Assembly (NCBI RefSeq): GCF_028640845.1
Contig: NC_080540.1
Coordinates: 281,827,524 to 281,891,523, forward strand
Origin: Ahaetulla prasina
Taxonomy: Eukaryota; Chordata; Lepidosauria; Squamata; Colubridae
DNA length: 64,000 nt
Reading direction: 5' to 3'
Shown: piece after piece, positions 1 to 10,819 of the stretch
Layout: every line of letters starts with the position of its first letter
Position numbering within the stretch: position 1 is the stretch's first letter
Notes under the pieces: model-generated
Database searches by the model: none
Told to the model about the DNA's origin: nothing
The model's input: only the letters and a program-made list of their open reading frames with translations
Translations under genes and position numbers: made by a program

Positions 1-384
1 GCACACACATGCCGGCACCCATAATGCAATGTGCCCCCTGCGCATGACCCCCTCATGTTTCCCCTCCACCCACGCATGCGCATGTGACTCCCCTCTGCCC
101 CCTCATACATGCGCATGTGACCCCCCCCACACCCCATTTTCGGCCTAGTAGACCTCCCTGCAGCCTCCTGGGTCAAAAAACAAACTGTGGAGGGGGGCTG
201 TACCCCCTACGTCCCCCATGCATGCGCACGTGACCCCCATCCCCCGCACATCCCAAAAATCAGCTGGCCGCCAGGAGGCGCGCATGTCTGTGCGGTACAA
301 CTGAGCTGGGCGATGGCTCGCATGCCTGCAAAGAGGGCTCTGTGTGCCAGCTGTGTCACGCATGCCATAGGTTCGCCATCACGG
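1..384. mobile_element. hAT-like non-autonomous transposon (family A), cut by the window edge
   Basis: The right terminus reads gttcgccatcacgg (371-384), the same end as the copies at 30597-31376 and 50358-50720. The body is GC- and CpG-rich with repeated gcatgcgcatg blocks, as in the other copies. It is followed at 385-392 by GTATAGGA, the CR1 motif that also flanks the copy at 31377. The left end is outside the window, so the duplication cannot be confirmed here. Confidence 0.75.
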
Positions 385-471
385 GTATAGGATCTCCTGC
401 TTGAGCAGGGGGCTGGACTAAAAGACCTCCAGTGTCCCTTCCAGTTCTAATTTGATTTTGATTCTGATCCA
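385..471 (+). mobile_element. CR1 LINE 3' end fragment
   Basis: The sequence runs ggtctcctgc-type, then ggctggactaaaagacctcc, then cccttccag, the conserved 3' UTR end of CR1. The same string occurs at 20395-20450, 25300-25360, 31385-31440 and 39355-39420. It starts exactly at the end of the family A hAT element, so it is the right half of an interrupted CR1. Confidence 0.8.
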
Positions 472-727
472 CAATCACCCATGATGCTGCATTCTGGACC
501 AGTTGTACATTCCAGATGGTCTTCAATGGCAGCCCCATGTAGAGCGCTTTGCAGTAATCCTATTGTGATGTAAGTAAAGTTCTGAGGGAATGAAACAGGG
601 CTAGGAAAGGGTACAATAGGCACACAAGACAAAATTGTGGAAAGATCCTCTTGGCCACAACTGCTAAATAGTCCTCAAGCAGGAGCTAAGAGTCCAGGAA
701 GGCTTCCCAATTGCATACTGAGTCTAA
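472..727. repeat. Unclassified interspersed repeat-like stretch
   Basis: It contains gcattctggaccagttgtac and cttcaatggcagccccatg, strings I associate with a common squamate dispersed repeat. A similar low-complexity prose of gene-less sequence lies at 36540-36780. No open frame of note and no termini were found. Confidence 0.35.
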
Positions 728-732
728 GCCGG

Positions 733-1364
733 TGTTGTGGTCCACCAGCAGCCTGCGGAGCTGGCAGCGGAGTCAGACAGTGATGAGGCTGAGGAAGAAC
801 ATGGGCCAGTCCTGGAGGCTGGGGAAGGCCCTGATGACGGCTCTACGTCGGAGGCAGAGAAGGGGCCAGGGCCATCTAGGAGTGATGTTCGGACTCCAGA
901 GCCTCCAGAGGCTGACAGTAGTGAGGCAGAGGAACAGGAGGAGCCTAGTCCTAATGCACGCATGAGAAGAGTTGCCAGAAGGCAAGAGAAGCTCAAACAA
1001 AGAGGATGACTTGGGAGTAGGGCCAAAAGATCATTGCTACCACCCCCCATAAGGCTTAAAAGACCAGCAACAGTGTTGGGGCTCTTTGTTGGAAAACAAT
1101 GTTGACAGAATTGCTCCTTGTCTTGTTGCATTTAATTCTTGTCGGCCTCTTCTGCTTCAGAACTTCTGCCAAGACAAGCCTTTGGCAATTTGCCTAATTA
1201 GACCAAGGTTGGTGATAAGACTGAAGAATTTTGTTATGAAGAATTTGTTTTGATTTAGTTTGGACTACGCTGAGAATGAGTTAATTCTCAGCTGTTCTAA
1301 TAAAGTCTGTTTGTTTTTGAACTAATTGTGTCTAATAATACCTACTTGGGGCTGGGTCATAACA
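733..1364 (+). mobile_element. Solo LTR, family E (subfamily 1)
   Basis: The element begins TGTTGTGGTCC and ends GGTCATAACA, the TG...CA ends of an LTR. It is flanked by a perfect 5-bp duplication GCCGG (728-732 and 1365-1369). A polyadenylation signal AATAAA sits at 1299-1304 near the 3' end, where R would end. No internal retroviral region is present, so this is a solo LTR left by recombination. Its relative at 16346-16895 has the same ends and the same layout. Confidence 0.85.
737..1009 (+). CDS. Open frame inside LTR family E: acidic then basic protein segment
   Basis: About 91 codons are open from the first bases of the LTR (TGTTGTG, read GTT GTG) with no ATG. The product is Glu/Ser/Pro-rich (ESDSDEAEEEHGP, TPEPPEADSSEAEEQ) and ends in a basic patch (RMRRVARRQEKLKQRG) before a stop. 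The same frame is open at the same LTR position in the copies at 16346, 14129, 47567 (minus), 51598 (minus) and 60606 (minus). It may be the C-terminus of a retroelement protein that runs into the 3' LTR. No known domain was recognised, and expression is not implied. Confidence 0.4.
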   Translation: MVHQQPAELAAESDSDEAEEEHGPVLEAGEGPDDGSTSEAEKGPGPSRSDVRTPEPPEADSSEAEEQEEPSPNARMRRVARRQEKLKQRG

Positions 1365-1534
1365 GCCGGGCAGTGTTACTCAGCTCAATTTCAAAGGTGG
1401 TAATTATGCAAACCTTTGACTCAAGGGGCCCAGACCCACAATCACTCAGTCTTGCCATGGTAAAAGTCCCAAATCTAGGCACTCCTAGTCTCCAGGTATT
1501 TGAGAGCTTCATCAGGGTGGTTGGAGGCAGAGAT
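1365..1534. other. Short gene-free stretch between repeats
   Basis: Ordinary intron-like sequence with no open frame, splice pattern or repeat I recognise. Confidence 0.5.
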
Positions 1535-1793
1535 CAGAGGTGGGATTCACATAATTTGCCTACCGGTTCACCCAGCACCGAAAATGTGAGCTTCACTTGC
1601 ACGTGCCACCTCCATGCTTGTGTCCGGCCTTCCGTGCATGCGCTTTGCATGCGCCCAGCCTCAAAAACGTGCCTAAATAGGACAGCATAGAGCCGGGGCT
1701 TTGTGGGCGGGTGGGCAAACCCACCTGTGATTTCCATTACCGGTTCACCCGAACCGGTCTGAACCAGCTGAATACCACCTCTGGCAGAGATGT
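1535..1793. mobile_element. hAT-like non-autonomous transposon (family B)
   Basis: The ends are cagaggtgggattcac and gctgaataccacctctg, imperfect inverted termini of family B. A perfect 8-bp duplication GCAGAGAT flanks it (1527-1534 and 1794-1801). The interior holds the diagnostic accggttc blocks and no coding capacity. Confidence 0.9.
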
Positions 1794-2282
1794 ACAATTG
1801 ACAACTCTCTTAGGAGTAATGATTTCACTACCTAGAGCAGTGTTTCTCAACCTTAGCAACTTTTTTTTTTATTTTTTTATTTTTTTTTTTTTTTGCAACA
1901 AACAAACAAAAAGAAAATACATTATTACACCCTTGTGCTATACATAAAAGGAAGATTTGGGTCTTCGGATATATCCTCATGATTGCCAAAATCCACGTTC
2001 TCGAGGTACAGGTACTGAAGCGTCCAATGTTCCAAGCGCAAAGTCCACAAATGGTTTCCAAGTCTTCCAGAAAATATCTTCTTTATACACACCACTTCTA
2101 ATTTTAATATCACATGTCATTTTATCATTTAAAGCTAATTTCCACATTTCAGAATTCCACTCTTCTATTCTAAAAATCACATCCAATTTCCAATATCTAG
2201 CTATTATAATATTTCCAATATTCTACCTATTATAATCATAATTCTAATCAATTCTTTTTCATATTTTGTTAATTCTATTTCC

Positions 2283-3813
2283 TTAATTACCAACAATAAT
2301 ATAGTTTCCACTCTCAATGTCCTTTTGATTTTGATACCACATTTTCTTCACTAATCTGGGTCTTTTGCTACCATTGCAAAATTTATCCAGTTTTTTCTGA
2401 TATCCTTCAATATCTTTCTCTGTCAGATTTAGTGGTAGCATCTCGAATAAAAAGTTGAACTTGGGCAGCAGCATCATCTTACACATTGCAATTCTACCAA
2501 ACCAAGACAACTTTAAAATTTTATATTTATCTATCTTCTTCTCAATTTCGTTAATCACCACATCATAATTAAGTTTTTTCAATTCTTTAACCTTAAGTGA
2601 AAGCACTATACCCAAATATTTCAATGTGTTTTTAATCCTTATCCCAAATTGCTCTTGCATATTCTCAGACTCATTACCATTACTATCCATCAATAATTCT
2701 GACTTTGACCAATTTACTTTCAATCCTGTCATTTCTTCAAATTCTATCAAATGCTTATATATCTTTTCAAATCTTTCTCTACATTTTCAAAATAATTAAA
2801 GTATCATCCGCATACAAATTTATCTTATACCCTTATATCCTTCTAATTCTTCATCTTTTCTATCATTTTGTCAATATTTCCATAGCCAATAAAAATAATG
2901 TTGGGGACAGGCGACATCCTTGTCTCGTACCAGCTTCTAATTTTATCTCTTCAGTTAATATTCCATTCACCTTCACTCTTGCACTGCTCTTTTGGTACAA
3001 TTTTGAAATAACATGTATAAACTTATTACCAAAGCCTAAAGCCTCCACAATTACTTTAATTGTTTCCCATTGTACAGAATCAAAAGCTTTAAAATATCCA
3101 ATGATACTATACCAATTTTATCACCATTATATTCAGCTACATCTATAATATTTAATACTCTTCTAACAATATCACTCATGTATCTACCCTTCACAAAGCC
3201 TACTTGATTATAACTTATATATCTATCTATAAATCTATTTAATCTATTACTTATAATAGCAGTAAATATCTTTGCATCCTGATTAATTAAAGAAATGGGC
3301 CGATAGGACTCAATCCTTTCTAAATCTTTATCTGGTTTAGGAATTAGGGATATCACCGTTCTATTCCATGACGAAGGTACTTCCCCACCATGTAATATTC
3401 CATTGAATAATTTTTGCAGTCTTGGTATTATTAATTCTTTAAATTCTTTATAAAACTCAACAGGTAATCCATCCTCACCTGGAGCTTTCCTAATTTTAAT
3501 TTTGTATTATTCCATTAATCTCATCTTGTGTTATATCTTCTTCCATCAATTCCTTATATGTTTGATCAATTTTCACCACATACTTTTCTAAATAACTCTG
3601 CAATTTTCCCCGATTAATTGGTTTCTTTGAATATAGATTCTGAAAAAAGTTTCTAACCACTTCACATTTCTCTAATTTTTTATAACATCTTATACCTCTA
3701 TCATCTATCAAAACTCCAATTTCTCTCTTCTCTCTTTTATCTTTCGCCATCTTTGCCAATAATTTAGAATTTCTATTACTAAATTCAAAAAAATTCCTAT
3801 TTAAAAATCTCAA
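2283..3813 (-). pseudogene. L1-like ORF2 reverse transcriptase region, frameshifted
   Basis: Reading down the minus strand there are RT blocks in separate frames: LIPKPDKDLERIESYRPISL and NQVGFVKGR (3051-3356), KLEAGTRQGCRLSPTLF (2863-3048), then LKYLGIVLS, SWFGRIAMCKMMLLPKFNFLF (2283-2750). The order and wording match L1-clade reverse transcriptase followed by the connecting region. The catalytic FADD box is not visible in an open frame. Frame changes between blocks show that the copy is dead. Confidence 0.85.
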
Positions 3814-4452
3814 ATTTCTTTTACTAACTCTGTATCTTCTTCTATCATTTTATTTCTTAACATATTAAGCTCCTGAAGAATTTTTTTTCTTTAGTAAGCA
3901 AAATTGATTTTCCAATTCTTTAATCTGATTTTTATCTCTTTCCATTTTAATTTTATAATTTTTATATTTCCTACTTGATAATTTAATACTCTCCTCTAAA
4001 CACCGCTTTCATCGCATCCCAAACAATTTCAAATTTAACCTCCCGTTATCATTTAATCTCCAACTTTCCTCCAATTTTTAAGTATCCATTTTTATCCTTT
4101 TCATTTTATACAATTTCTCGTCATATCTCCAATAGCTTCTTTTTCTCAAAATTAAAATCTAAGTCCACCATAACTTCTGCATGATCAGAATCTTTAAAAA
4201 TTCCCACATCTACCTTATCCACATTATTCAACAAATCTTTAGAAAGAAAAATATAATCAATTCTAGAATATGTATTATATATCTTAGAAAAAAGTGTATA
4301 CTCTCTCAATTCCTTTAACCTCTCTCCACACATCAACCACGCCGTTTGAAGCATCCACATATTTAAAATCCCCATTTTATTTGCTCCCCCACAGCGGGTG
4401 GGATTAGTACTGTCTATTTTATCTCTGATTAAATTAAAATCCCCAGCCACAA

Positions 4453-4857
4453 TTACTTTCCTACACTTTCATTCTCCAAAATTTTGTTATTTTTCAAGAA
4501 ATTCTCTTTGTTTTCATTCGGTAAATATAAATTAACAAGTGTCACTTTTTCCTCATTAAGATTTCCAACATTTATTACATATCTTCCATCTTCATCCAAA
4601 ATTACCTTATGTTTTTCAAAGTACACCCTATCTGATATCAGTGTTGCAACTCCTCTAGCTTTTGAAGTTCCAAATGCTTTTTCATATATTTGCATACCTT
4701 TTATATACATTCTATTTGAATCTTCAGATTTCTGATGAGTTTCTTGTAAAAATAAAATGTCTGGTAAATCCCTTTTAATCTTAAGCTCCAATCTTCTTCT
4801 TTTAATCTGATTCCCTGTACCCTTCACATTCCATGACATTATTTTTATAACTCCCAT
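4453..4857 (-). pseudogene. L1-like ORF2 endonuclease (APE-type) N-terminus, broken
   Basis: The frame starts MSWNVKG and continues with the APE-type endonuclease motif LFLQETH, then GVATLISD and VTLVNLYLPN. These match the first half of L1 ORF2p endonucleases, which nick the target DNA for priming. The downstream part (AGDFNLIRD, SRIDYIFLS, SDHAEV) continues in another frame at 4121-4450, so at least one frameshift separates the halves and the protein is not functional. Confidence 0.85.
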
Positions 4858-5065
4858 TTAAAATATAAATTTTTAATCCTATCCCCGCATCTTCCTTTCT
4901 GTGCCCCCCACCACCCGACATTAAACTGCCATATAACAACCTTAGCAACTTTAAGACCTGTGGACTTCACCTCCCAGAATTCCCCAGCCAGCCATGTTGG
5001 CTTGCTGGGGAATTCTGGGAGTTGAAGTCCACAGGTCTTAAAGTTGCCAAGTTTGAGACACACTG

Positions 5066-6022
5066 GCCTAGAGACTGATCTTTGCTCTCTAGTCTTCATT
5101 TTTTTCTGAAACTACAACCTGGATTCAAACTGGTTTGGCTTTTGACTTCTAGACCAGCTCACTGACTCTTTCCTCTGTTTGTTCCTTTGACTATAAATAA
5201 CTTTTTGGAATTTAGCTTTGGACTGTAAAATGGCAGTTTTGCTACTCTCCCTAAGCCTACACAGGTGGGATAGTAGAGTCCAGTGCTCAATTTTACAATT
5301 ATAGAATAGCAAAGTTAACTCCCAGATTCCTGGGAATTTACCTTTGTGAATGAATCTTCATTCTTCTGATTTGAAAGGAAATGTTCCTCTTGAGATGAAC
5401 TTTCACTTGAACCTGGTTTCTCTTAATGAATGGAAATCCTGTTTAGGGGATGGCCCTGCTCCAAGTATTTTCTCTCTTTTGAATATAGGTCCCAGGATGC
5501 TACTCAAAGGCCAAATATAATCTTTATCCTGGAACAAATTATACACCCTACTTTGTTATTTGTGAACCAAACTACTGTGGTTAACCCAAACCATGATTTA
5601 GAATGACAGTATATTCCTGTAACCAAGATTTATTATGGCATGGTCTGTTTCCAAAGGCCTTGGATGCTTTCTCTGGCTCCCCCATTATGGCTTGCTTTAT
5701 TCCTGTCATTTTCTGCTCCAACAACTCATTACATTCAACCTAATTTTGAAAGCTTATCTTACTACATTGAGGAAAGCTGCAGGAATGCTTTTCTTCCCAT
5801 AGATTACCAGCAGTAGAATTAATTCACTGCAGATAAAGCGTAGACTGATATTACTTCCTGCTCAAACATTGAAGAAGCTGATCTTGCACATTCTACAAAA
5901 AAGAAAAGTTTAGATTTACGACTGAATGCAGTTGAGTAAGAAGCTATTGATAGTCATGCCTCCCTATGCATTTGCATGTGGGGGGAAGAGGGCAAATGAC
6001 ATGCAATACAACTATGTTAATT
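5066..6022. other. Gene-free, mostly unique sequence
   Basis: No exon-like frame with splice sites, no RNA gene and no repeat that I can name. Probably upstream intron. Confidence 0.5.
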
Positions 6023-6029
6023 TTTAGGA

Positions 6030-6336
6030 ACACGATGGGGAACCTATGGCACCTGTGCTACAGGTAGCACACAGCACCCTCTCTGGGCACACGAGCCGTC
6101 ACCCCAGTTCAGCTCTGCCACGCATGCGTGTGCGCCTCCCACCAGCCAGCTCGTCATTGGGTCTCTGCCGTGCATGCATGGGGGGGCATATGCAGGGGCA
6201 CATGCGTAGGGGTGTGCGTGGGGGTCATGCGCACATGCACGGGGTGGAGGGCATGCATGGGGGTCATGCACGCATTGCATTTTGAGGGTTCAGGTGCGCT
6301 TTAGGCACTTGGTCCAGAAAAGGTTAGCCATCACTG
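6030..6336. mobile_element. hAT-like non-autonomous transposon (family A)
   Basis: The left end cacgatggggaacctatggcac and right end aaaggttagccatcactg are inverted termini of family A. Flanks TTTTAGGA (6022-6029) and TTCTAGGA (6337-6344) match at 7 of 8 positions with a central TA. The interior has gcatgcgtgtgcgcctcccaccagccagct, as in the copies at 12083 and 30597. Confidence 0.85.
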
Positions 6337-6344
6337 TTCTAGGA

Positions 6345-6660
6345 TAATGTTATCAAGTTCATACAGGTAGTCCTCACCTTAGGAATGGTCACTTATTGGT
6401 TCCAGGTTCAGAAGGAGTCTCTTGTGGGGGGATACTTACAGCCTGGATTCAAAGTTTCAATGATTATGCCTCTCCCCCTGTAGTCATGGGACTGCACTTC
6501 AGGCGCTCAGCAACCAGGCTGCAATTCTGCATTTAGGGCCGTTAATCGTATCCTGCGGTTTTACAACATTTTTGCTAAATTCTAGCATTTACTCTTGGTA
6601 TGCAATAGTGGCAATATCTGTAGGAGGAGGGGGGTGGGAAGGTTTGTTCTCTGAGCTTGT
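6345..6660. repeat. Degraded fragment of the CAGGTAGTCC terminal-repeat element
   Basis: It starts tacaggtagtcctcacctta, the left terminus of family D (see 18786-19641), then diverges. No right terminus was found. Confidence 0.45.
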
Positions 6661-6661
6661 G

Positions 6662-6850
6662 AATTTATTTATTTATTTTTATTTATTTATTTATTTTGTC
6701 AAATACATATTAAATAATATATATAAGCATAAATTGAAAACATAAAATGAATACAACTAAAGGGAACATTAGGACAGGAACGGTACGCACGCTGGTGCTC
6801 TTACGTACGCCCCTTAGTTTTCTAATGTTTCATTACTAGGCTAGGTAACA
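6662..6850 (-). mobile_element. LINE 3' tail (family with gggaacattaggacaggaacgg)
   Basis: A TTTA-rich tail is followed by gggaacattaggacaggaacgg and cgctggtgctctta, shared with 10545, 12920, 33480 and 52621. The copy at 52621-53590 carries a LINE protein upstream of the same tail, which identifies this as a severely 5'-truncated LINE end. Confidence 0.75.
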
Positions 6851-7640
6851 TCTTCAGTGGAGTTTAGGGGATATCAGTGTCCTGTTTATAAGGGCTTCAG
6901 GTGTGGGTGTGTCAAGTGAGGGTCTTTTGATGGGTCAGCTGTAAGTCATCAGTGAGTCTTGTGATGGGTCTTGTGATAAGGAAATTACATCAGGCCAGGG
7001 TCATTGGGAGGTGAACTGCTGGTGGGTTGGTAACTGCTGGTTACGAACCCACGAAAAACCACCAACAGTTCACCTCCCAATGACCCTAACCCAAAGGTGA
7101 AATGCTACCAGTTCGCTCCGATTCAGTCGAACCGGTAGTTTAAAAAAAGCTACCGGTTCCTCCAAACCAGTATATTTCCAACGATCTGCTGTGTTGCGGG
7201 ATTTATCGTAGCTAAATTGTGCGGCACAGCTGATCCCCTGCCTCGCTGTTCTACTTACCTTCCCTAGCCACCTTTGGGCGCGTACTGTGCATGCGGACAT
7301 GCAGTGCATGTTTGGTGCACACTGCGCTGGCACACACAGTGTACATTTGGTGTGTACTGCGTTTGCACGCTTGGCATGCGGCATGCATGCGTGGCCATCA
7401 AACAGGTAGCATACCAGTTCAGTTTTCACCACTGCCCTAACCTGATGTAACAAGACTCACTGAGACTCACTGAGGACTCACAGCTGACCCATCACAAGAC
7501 CCTCATTTAACATATCCACACCTGAAGCCCTTATAAACAGAAGAACACTGACTTCCCCTAAACTCCGCTGAAGTTGTTACTTGGCTTGGTAACAAAATGT
7601 TCAGAAACCAACCCATAAGCTCGGCGAATGAACCTTCACT
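6825..7640. repeat. Long inverted repeat (foldback) with a hAT insertion in one arm
   Basis: The left arm (about 6825-7032: ctaggtaacatcttcag, gtttataagggcttcaggtg, cattgggaggtgaactgctgg) is matched in reverse complement by the right arm (about 7050-7091 and 7443-7610: ccaacagttcacctcccaatg, cacctgaagcccttataaac, gttacttggcttggtaac). The right arm is interrupted at 7092-7434 by a hAT element. Without it, arms of about 200 bp flank a loop of a few tens of bases. Confidence 0.8.
7092..7434. mobile_element. hAT-like non-autonomous transposon (family B relative)
   Basis: The ends are caaaggtgaaatgctacc and cagttttcaccactg. A perfect 8-bp duplication CCCTAACC flanks it (7084-7091 and 7435-7442). 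The uninterrupted version of the target is the left foldback arm, which supports the reading. The interior has alternating gtgcatgcgg and CpG-rich blocks. Confidence 0.9.
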
Positions 7641-7767
7641 CTCATTTACTTTCAGTTTTTAGCAAAACTGGCCCAGGGGGTTGCTTAATGACCATGGTGT
7701 TTGCTTTATGATCATGGCAGCTGCTTTATGACTGCCGTGTTTGTTGCCACCAGTAAGATTCTGTAGA

Positions 7768-7947
7768 GATTGTCCGTCATCCAGGTCATAGTTGTCCCAA
7801 AGGTGCTTTTTCAGGAGGCAACTGGACTTTCTTGTTTTTTCTTTCCATTCCCCACTGTCCTGTCACAGCTGGATGAGAAGTGAAATGTCTTCAAAAGAAA
7901 AAAACAAGGAAATCCAGTTGCCTCCTGAAAAATCACCTTTGGGACAC
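7768..7947. repeat. Foldback element, family F
   Basis: The left arm tcccaaaggtgctttttcag...caactggactttcttg pairs with the right arm caaggaaatccagttgcctc...cacctttggga. A middle part tggatgagaagtgaaatgtc is shared with the copies at 20846, 21783, 28238 and 34228. Confidence 0.8.
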
Positions 7948-7959
7948 CAGAAAGATTGC

Positions 7960-8165
7960 AGCTAGATTTTAAATTTATGGGTTTTAACTGGGTTTTATTT
8001 TTTATATTTTAAAATACGGGCTTATAGAATAAGTTTTTAAATTGTTTTTATAGTGTATTTATCTGTTTATGTGTTTTTTAACTGCCTGTAAACCGCCCTG
8101 AGTCCTTCGGGAGATAGGGTGGTATATAAATATGATTAATAAAAATAATAATAAATAAATATAAA
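7960..8165 (+). mobile_element. L2/CR1-type LINE 3' end fragment
   Basis: It contains ctgtaaaccgccctgagtcc and ttcgggagatagggtggtat, then an AATAA-rich tail. The same 3' end occurs at 57960-58080 (+) and in reverse at 30960 and 41665. Confidence 0.7.
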
Positions 8166-8295
8166 ATGCAGTTGGTTGCATGACTGACCCATCGCAGTTA
8201 TGACCATTGCATGCAGTCATTTTGGAACCATTTGGATTCTCTAATGAGTACATATATATCATCATTGCACTCATGTTTTACTTTTATAGGAATAC

Positions 8296-8925
8296 AGGTA
8301 GTCCTTGACCCATGACCACAATTGAGCTCAAAATCTGTGTTGCTAAGTGAGACATGTGCTAAGTGAGTTTTGACCCATTTTATGAGCTTCCTTACCACAG
8401 TTGTTAAGCGAATCACTGCTATTGTTAAGTCAACACGGTTGTTAAGTGAAACTGGCTTCCCCATTGTCTTTGCTTGTCAGAAGGTCGCAAAAGGTGATCA
8501 CATGACCCCGGGACACTGTGATTGTTATAAATAGGAACCAGTTGCCAAGCATCCAAATTTTGATCATGTGACCATGGGCATACTTCAATGGTCATAAGCA
8601 GTGGTGGAATTCAAATTTTTTTTCCACTGGTTCTGTGGGCATGGCTTGGTGGGCATGGTGTAGCTTGGTGGGCGTGGCAGGGGAAGGATATTGCAAAATC
8701 TCCATTCCCACCCCACTCCGGGGCAGCCAGAGGTGGTATTTGCCAGTTCTCCGAACTACTCAAAATTTCCACTACCGGTTTTCCAGAACGTGTCAGAACC
8801 TGCTGAATTTCACCCCTGGTCGTAAGTATGAAAAACAGTCATAAGTCACTTTTTCAGTACCATTGTAACTTTGAACAGTCACTAAATGAACTGTTGGAAG
8901 TCGAGGACTATCTATGCTTAAAATA
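8296..8925. mobile_element. Family D terminal-inverted-repeat element carrying a hAT insertion
   Basis: It starts acaggtagtccttgacc and ends gtcgaggactatctatg, with the typical interior gttaagtgaaactggcttcc and gatcacatgaccccgggac. The hAT at 8599-8818 interrupts it at gtcataag. Confidence 0.75.
8599..8818. mobile_element. hAT-like non-autonomous transposon (family B)
   Basis: The ends cagtggtggaattcaa and ctgaatttcacccctg are inverted. Flanks GTCATAAG (8591-8598) and GTCGTAAG (8819-8826) match at 7 of 8. It sits inside a family D element. Confidence 0.85.
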
Positions 8926-10540
8926 CTAATGCTCTAAGAATGGAGCATGCGAATTGTCTAGTAATATTTATTGAGGAACTTTCTCTGTGGGTGGGAGAGG
9001 TAAGAAAATCAGGATTGTGCCCATAACTATATGATCAAACCTCCGCTCTTTTTATCCTGACTTTTTTGACCTCTTCCCCCCTGCAGACTCATCTGTTTAT
9101 TGATATGAAATTACCCTAAAGTTAAGAATTTAATCAAATACTTCTCTAATCACTAGTCACTTGGAACTCATTATAGTTTTTGGCAGGAATTGTAATAACT
9201 ATAAAAAAATAAACTTTATTCTTATGCCCTCTTCATTTTTTCCTCCCGGTGTTCAGAGTGGTTTCTGTAAAAGTATATTGAAAAGTATACCATCGCATTA
9301 AAAATCTTTTAATATCTTTTTCAGAAAGGAAGGGAAGCAATAACACCAATCATTGATCTGAGCATGGGTGTAAAGTTGTGATCCTTTTAATGATTGCCCC
9401 AAATTGTGTACAGCCACAATTGGTTTATTTCCTTATTCCTATATTCTGGAATGAATAATGGATTGTTTGATTGAACTTAAAGGCTAAATTCATACTTTCG
9501 TTCACAGAATAATTGCAGATGCCTCTGGCAAATCTTCAGATTTGAAGTTGCAGAGTTATTTATCATCTAATCGTTTTTTGGTGCCCCATATTACAAATTA
9601 GCTAAGCTCTTGTTTTATATGCAGCCATAAGATTCCTTCCATACCTGCTTCTCAGTTTTGTGCTAAAATCATAATCACATTCAGCTCTACTGTGGTCACT
9701 ACAGATAGGTCTCAATTAGTGTGCTTAATGAATCCTATGAAATGGCCGCAATATTTGAATTCAAAACACCTGAAGTAACATTTCTATGGAAAATAGAGTA
9801 GTTGGTTCCAGCTTGATGGAAATAGGCAATAAAAAATTTTAAACATAATTTTTATATCTATATTAATGAAACATTACAGTTAAGGAGAAAAAGAATGTAG
9901 TTATAGTTTAAATTTTTGGTTAATAAAGTCAGAGGGCGAAGCAAAATAAAAATGAAAAAAATCCTACTGTAAATTCAAGTTATTTCAGCATCTTGCCTAA
10001 TTTAGTGTTGCTATGACCACATTCATGTTGTTCAGTTGTATCAAATTTTTTCTCTAATGTTATAATGAACATCTAAAAATTTTTATTGTTTTCCTCTGAT
10101 TTTTTTCCTTCCATTTTCCACACATGAAGACTAGCAGCATCTGAAATCCCAACCACAACTGGGTACATCTCATTAACTGCATTTTGAGTCAATTAAACTT
10201 TATCTGGTATCAATTTACAATTCACACTAAATCAAATATTGCATTATCTTAACTCGCAACTTGAATACAAGGTATATAATAAGTGGAAGGTGTGTTTGAT
10301 ACGTTTGGCGCATTGAGTTATTTATAAAAAATAAAGATGGGATGTAAATAAATGATAAATTAAAAAAATATCTTTTTAGCAATCTTTTTAGGTTGTTTTA
10401 TAACGGAGAAATAATACAGGAACTTATCGGGTTACGAACATTCGTTCAGCAAAGTTCGAAATTCTTTGTTACCTCGGTGCTGAAAAAAATGGTACTTATG
10501 ATGGGGCCTCATAATTCCAGCCATGGCAATATTTATTTTT
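8926..10540. other. Gene-free, AT-rich, largely unique sequence
   Basis: I looked for short exons with AG/GT borders and for RNA genes and found none I can defend. Probably part of the upstream intron. Confidence 0.5.
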
Positions 10541-10544
10541 ATTT

Positions 10545-10790
10545 TATTCATTTATTTAATTTTGTCATAACAATATACACAAGCATAACAAGCATAACAC
10601 AAAAGATTATATAATATATAAACATATATATGAGGAGAAGCAAGGTAGTATAAGCATATATATATATAGGGGAAGAAACAATAGGACAGGAACGGTAGAC
10701 GCACATTTGTGCTCTTATGCACACAATATCCCCACAGTCCCCAAATTGTGATTTCTGTCAGGTTCCTACAAGCAAAGTCAATAGGGAAAC
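10545..10790 (-). mobile_element. LINE 3' tail (gggaacattaggacaggaacgg family)
   Basis: It reads tttaattttgtcataacaat, tataagcatatatata, then caataggacaggaacggtag and gcacatttgtgctcttatgc, in the same order as at 52621. Confidence 0.7.
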
Positions 10791-10819
10791 CCACAGGGAA
10801 GGTTGGAAACAGCGGTCCT

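Larger units (their letters stand above)
1864..4936 (-). mobile_element. 5'-truncated L1-like LINE in reverse orientation
   Basis: A 16-bp duplication CAACCTTAGCAACTTT flanks it (1848-1863 and 4937-4952). The poly-T next to the left copy (1861-1892) is the poly-A tail of a minus-strand insertion. Endonuclease- and reverse-transcriptase-like frames lie in order from 4857 down to 2283. The insertion is about 3.07 kb and begins near the start of ORF2, so ORF1 and the 5' UTR are missing. Confidence 0.92.
1838..5065. mobile_element. Palindromic MITE split by an L1-like insertion
   Basis: The left end cagtgtttctcaacctt (1838-1854) and the right part (4937-5065, ending gtttgagacacactg) make a ~140 bp near-palindrome. 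Its core is ggacttcacctcccagaattc against gaattctgggagttgaagtcc. Flanks are ACCTAGAG (1830-1837) and GCCTAGAG (5066-5073), 7 of 8 matching, which fits an 8-bp hAT-type duplication. The L1-like element at 1864-4936 lies inside it. Confidence 0.85.
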
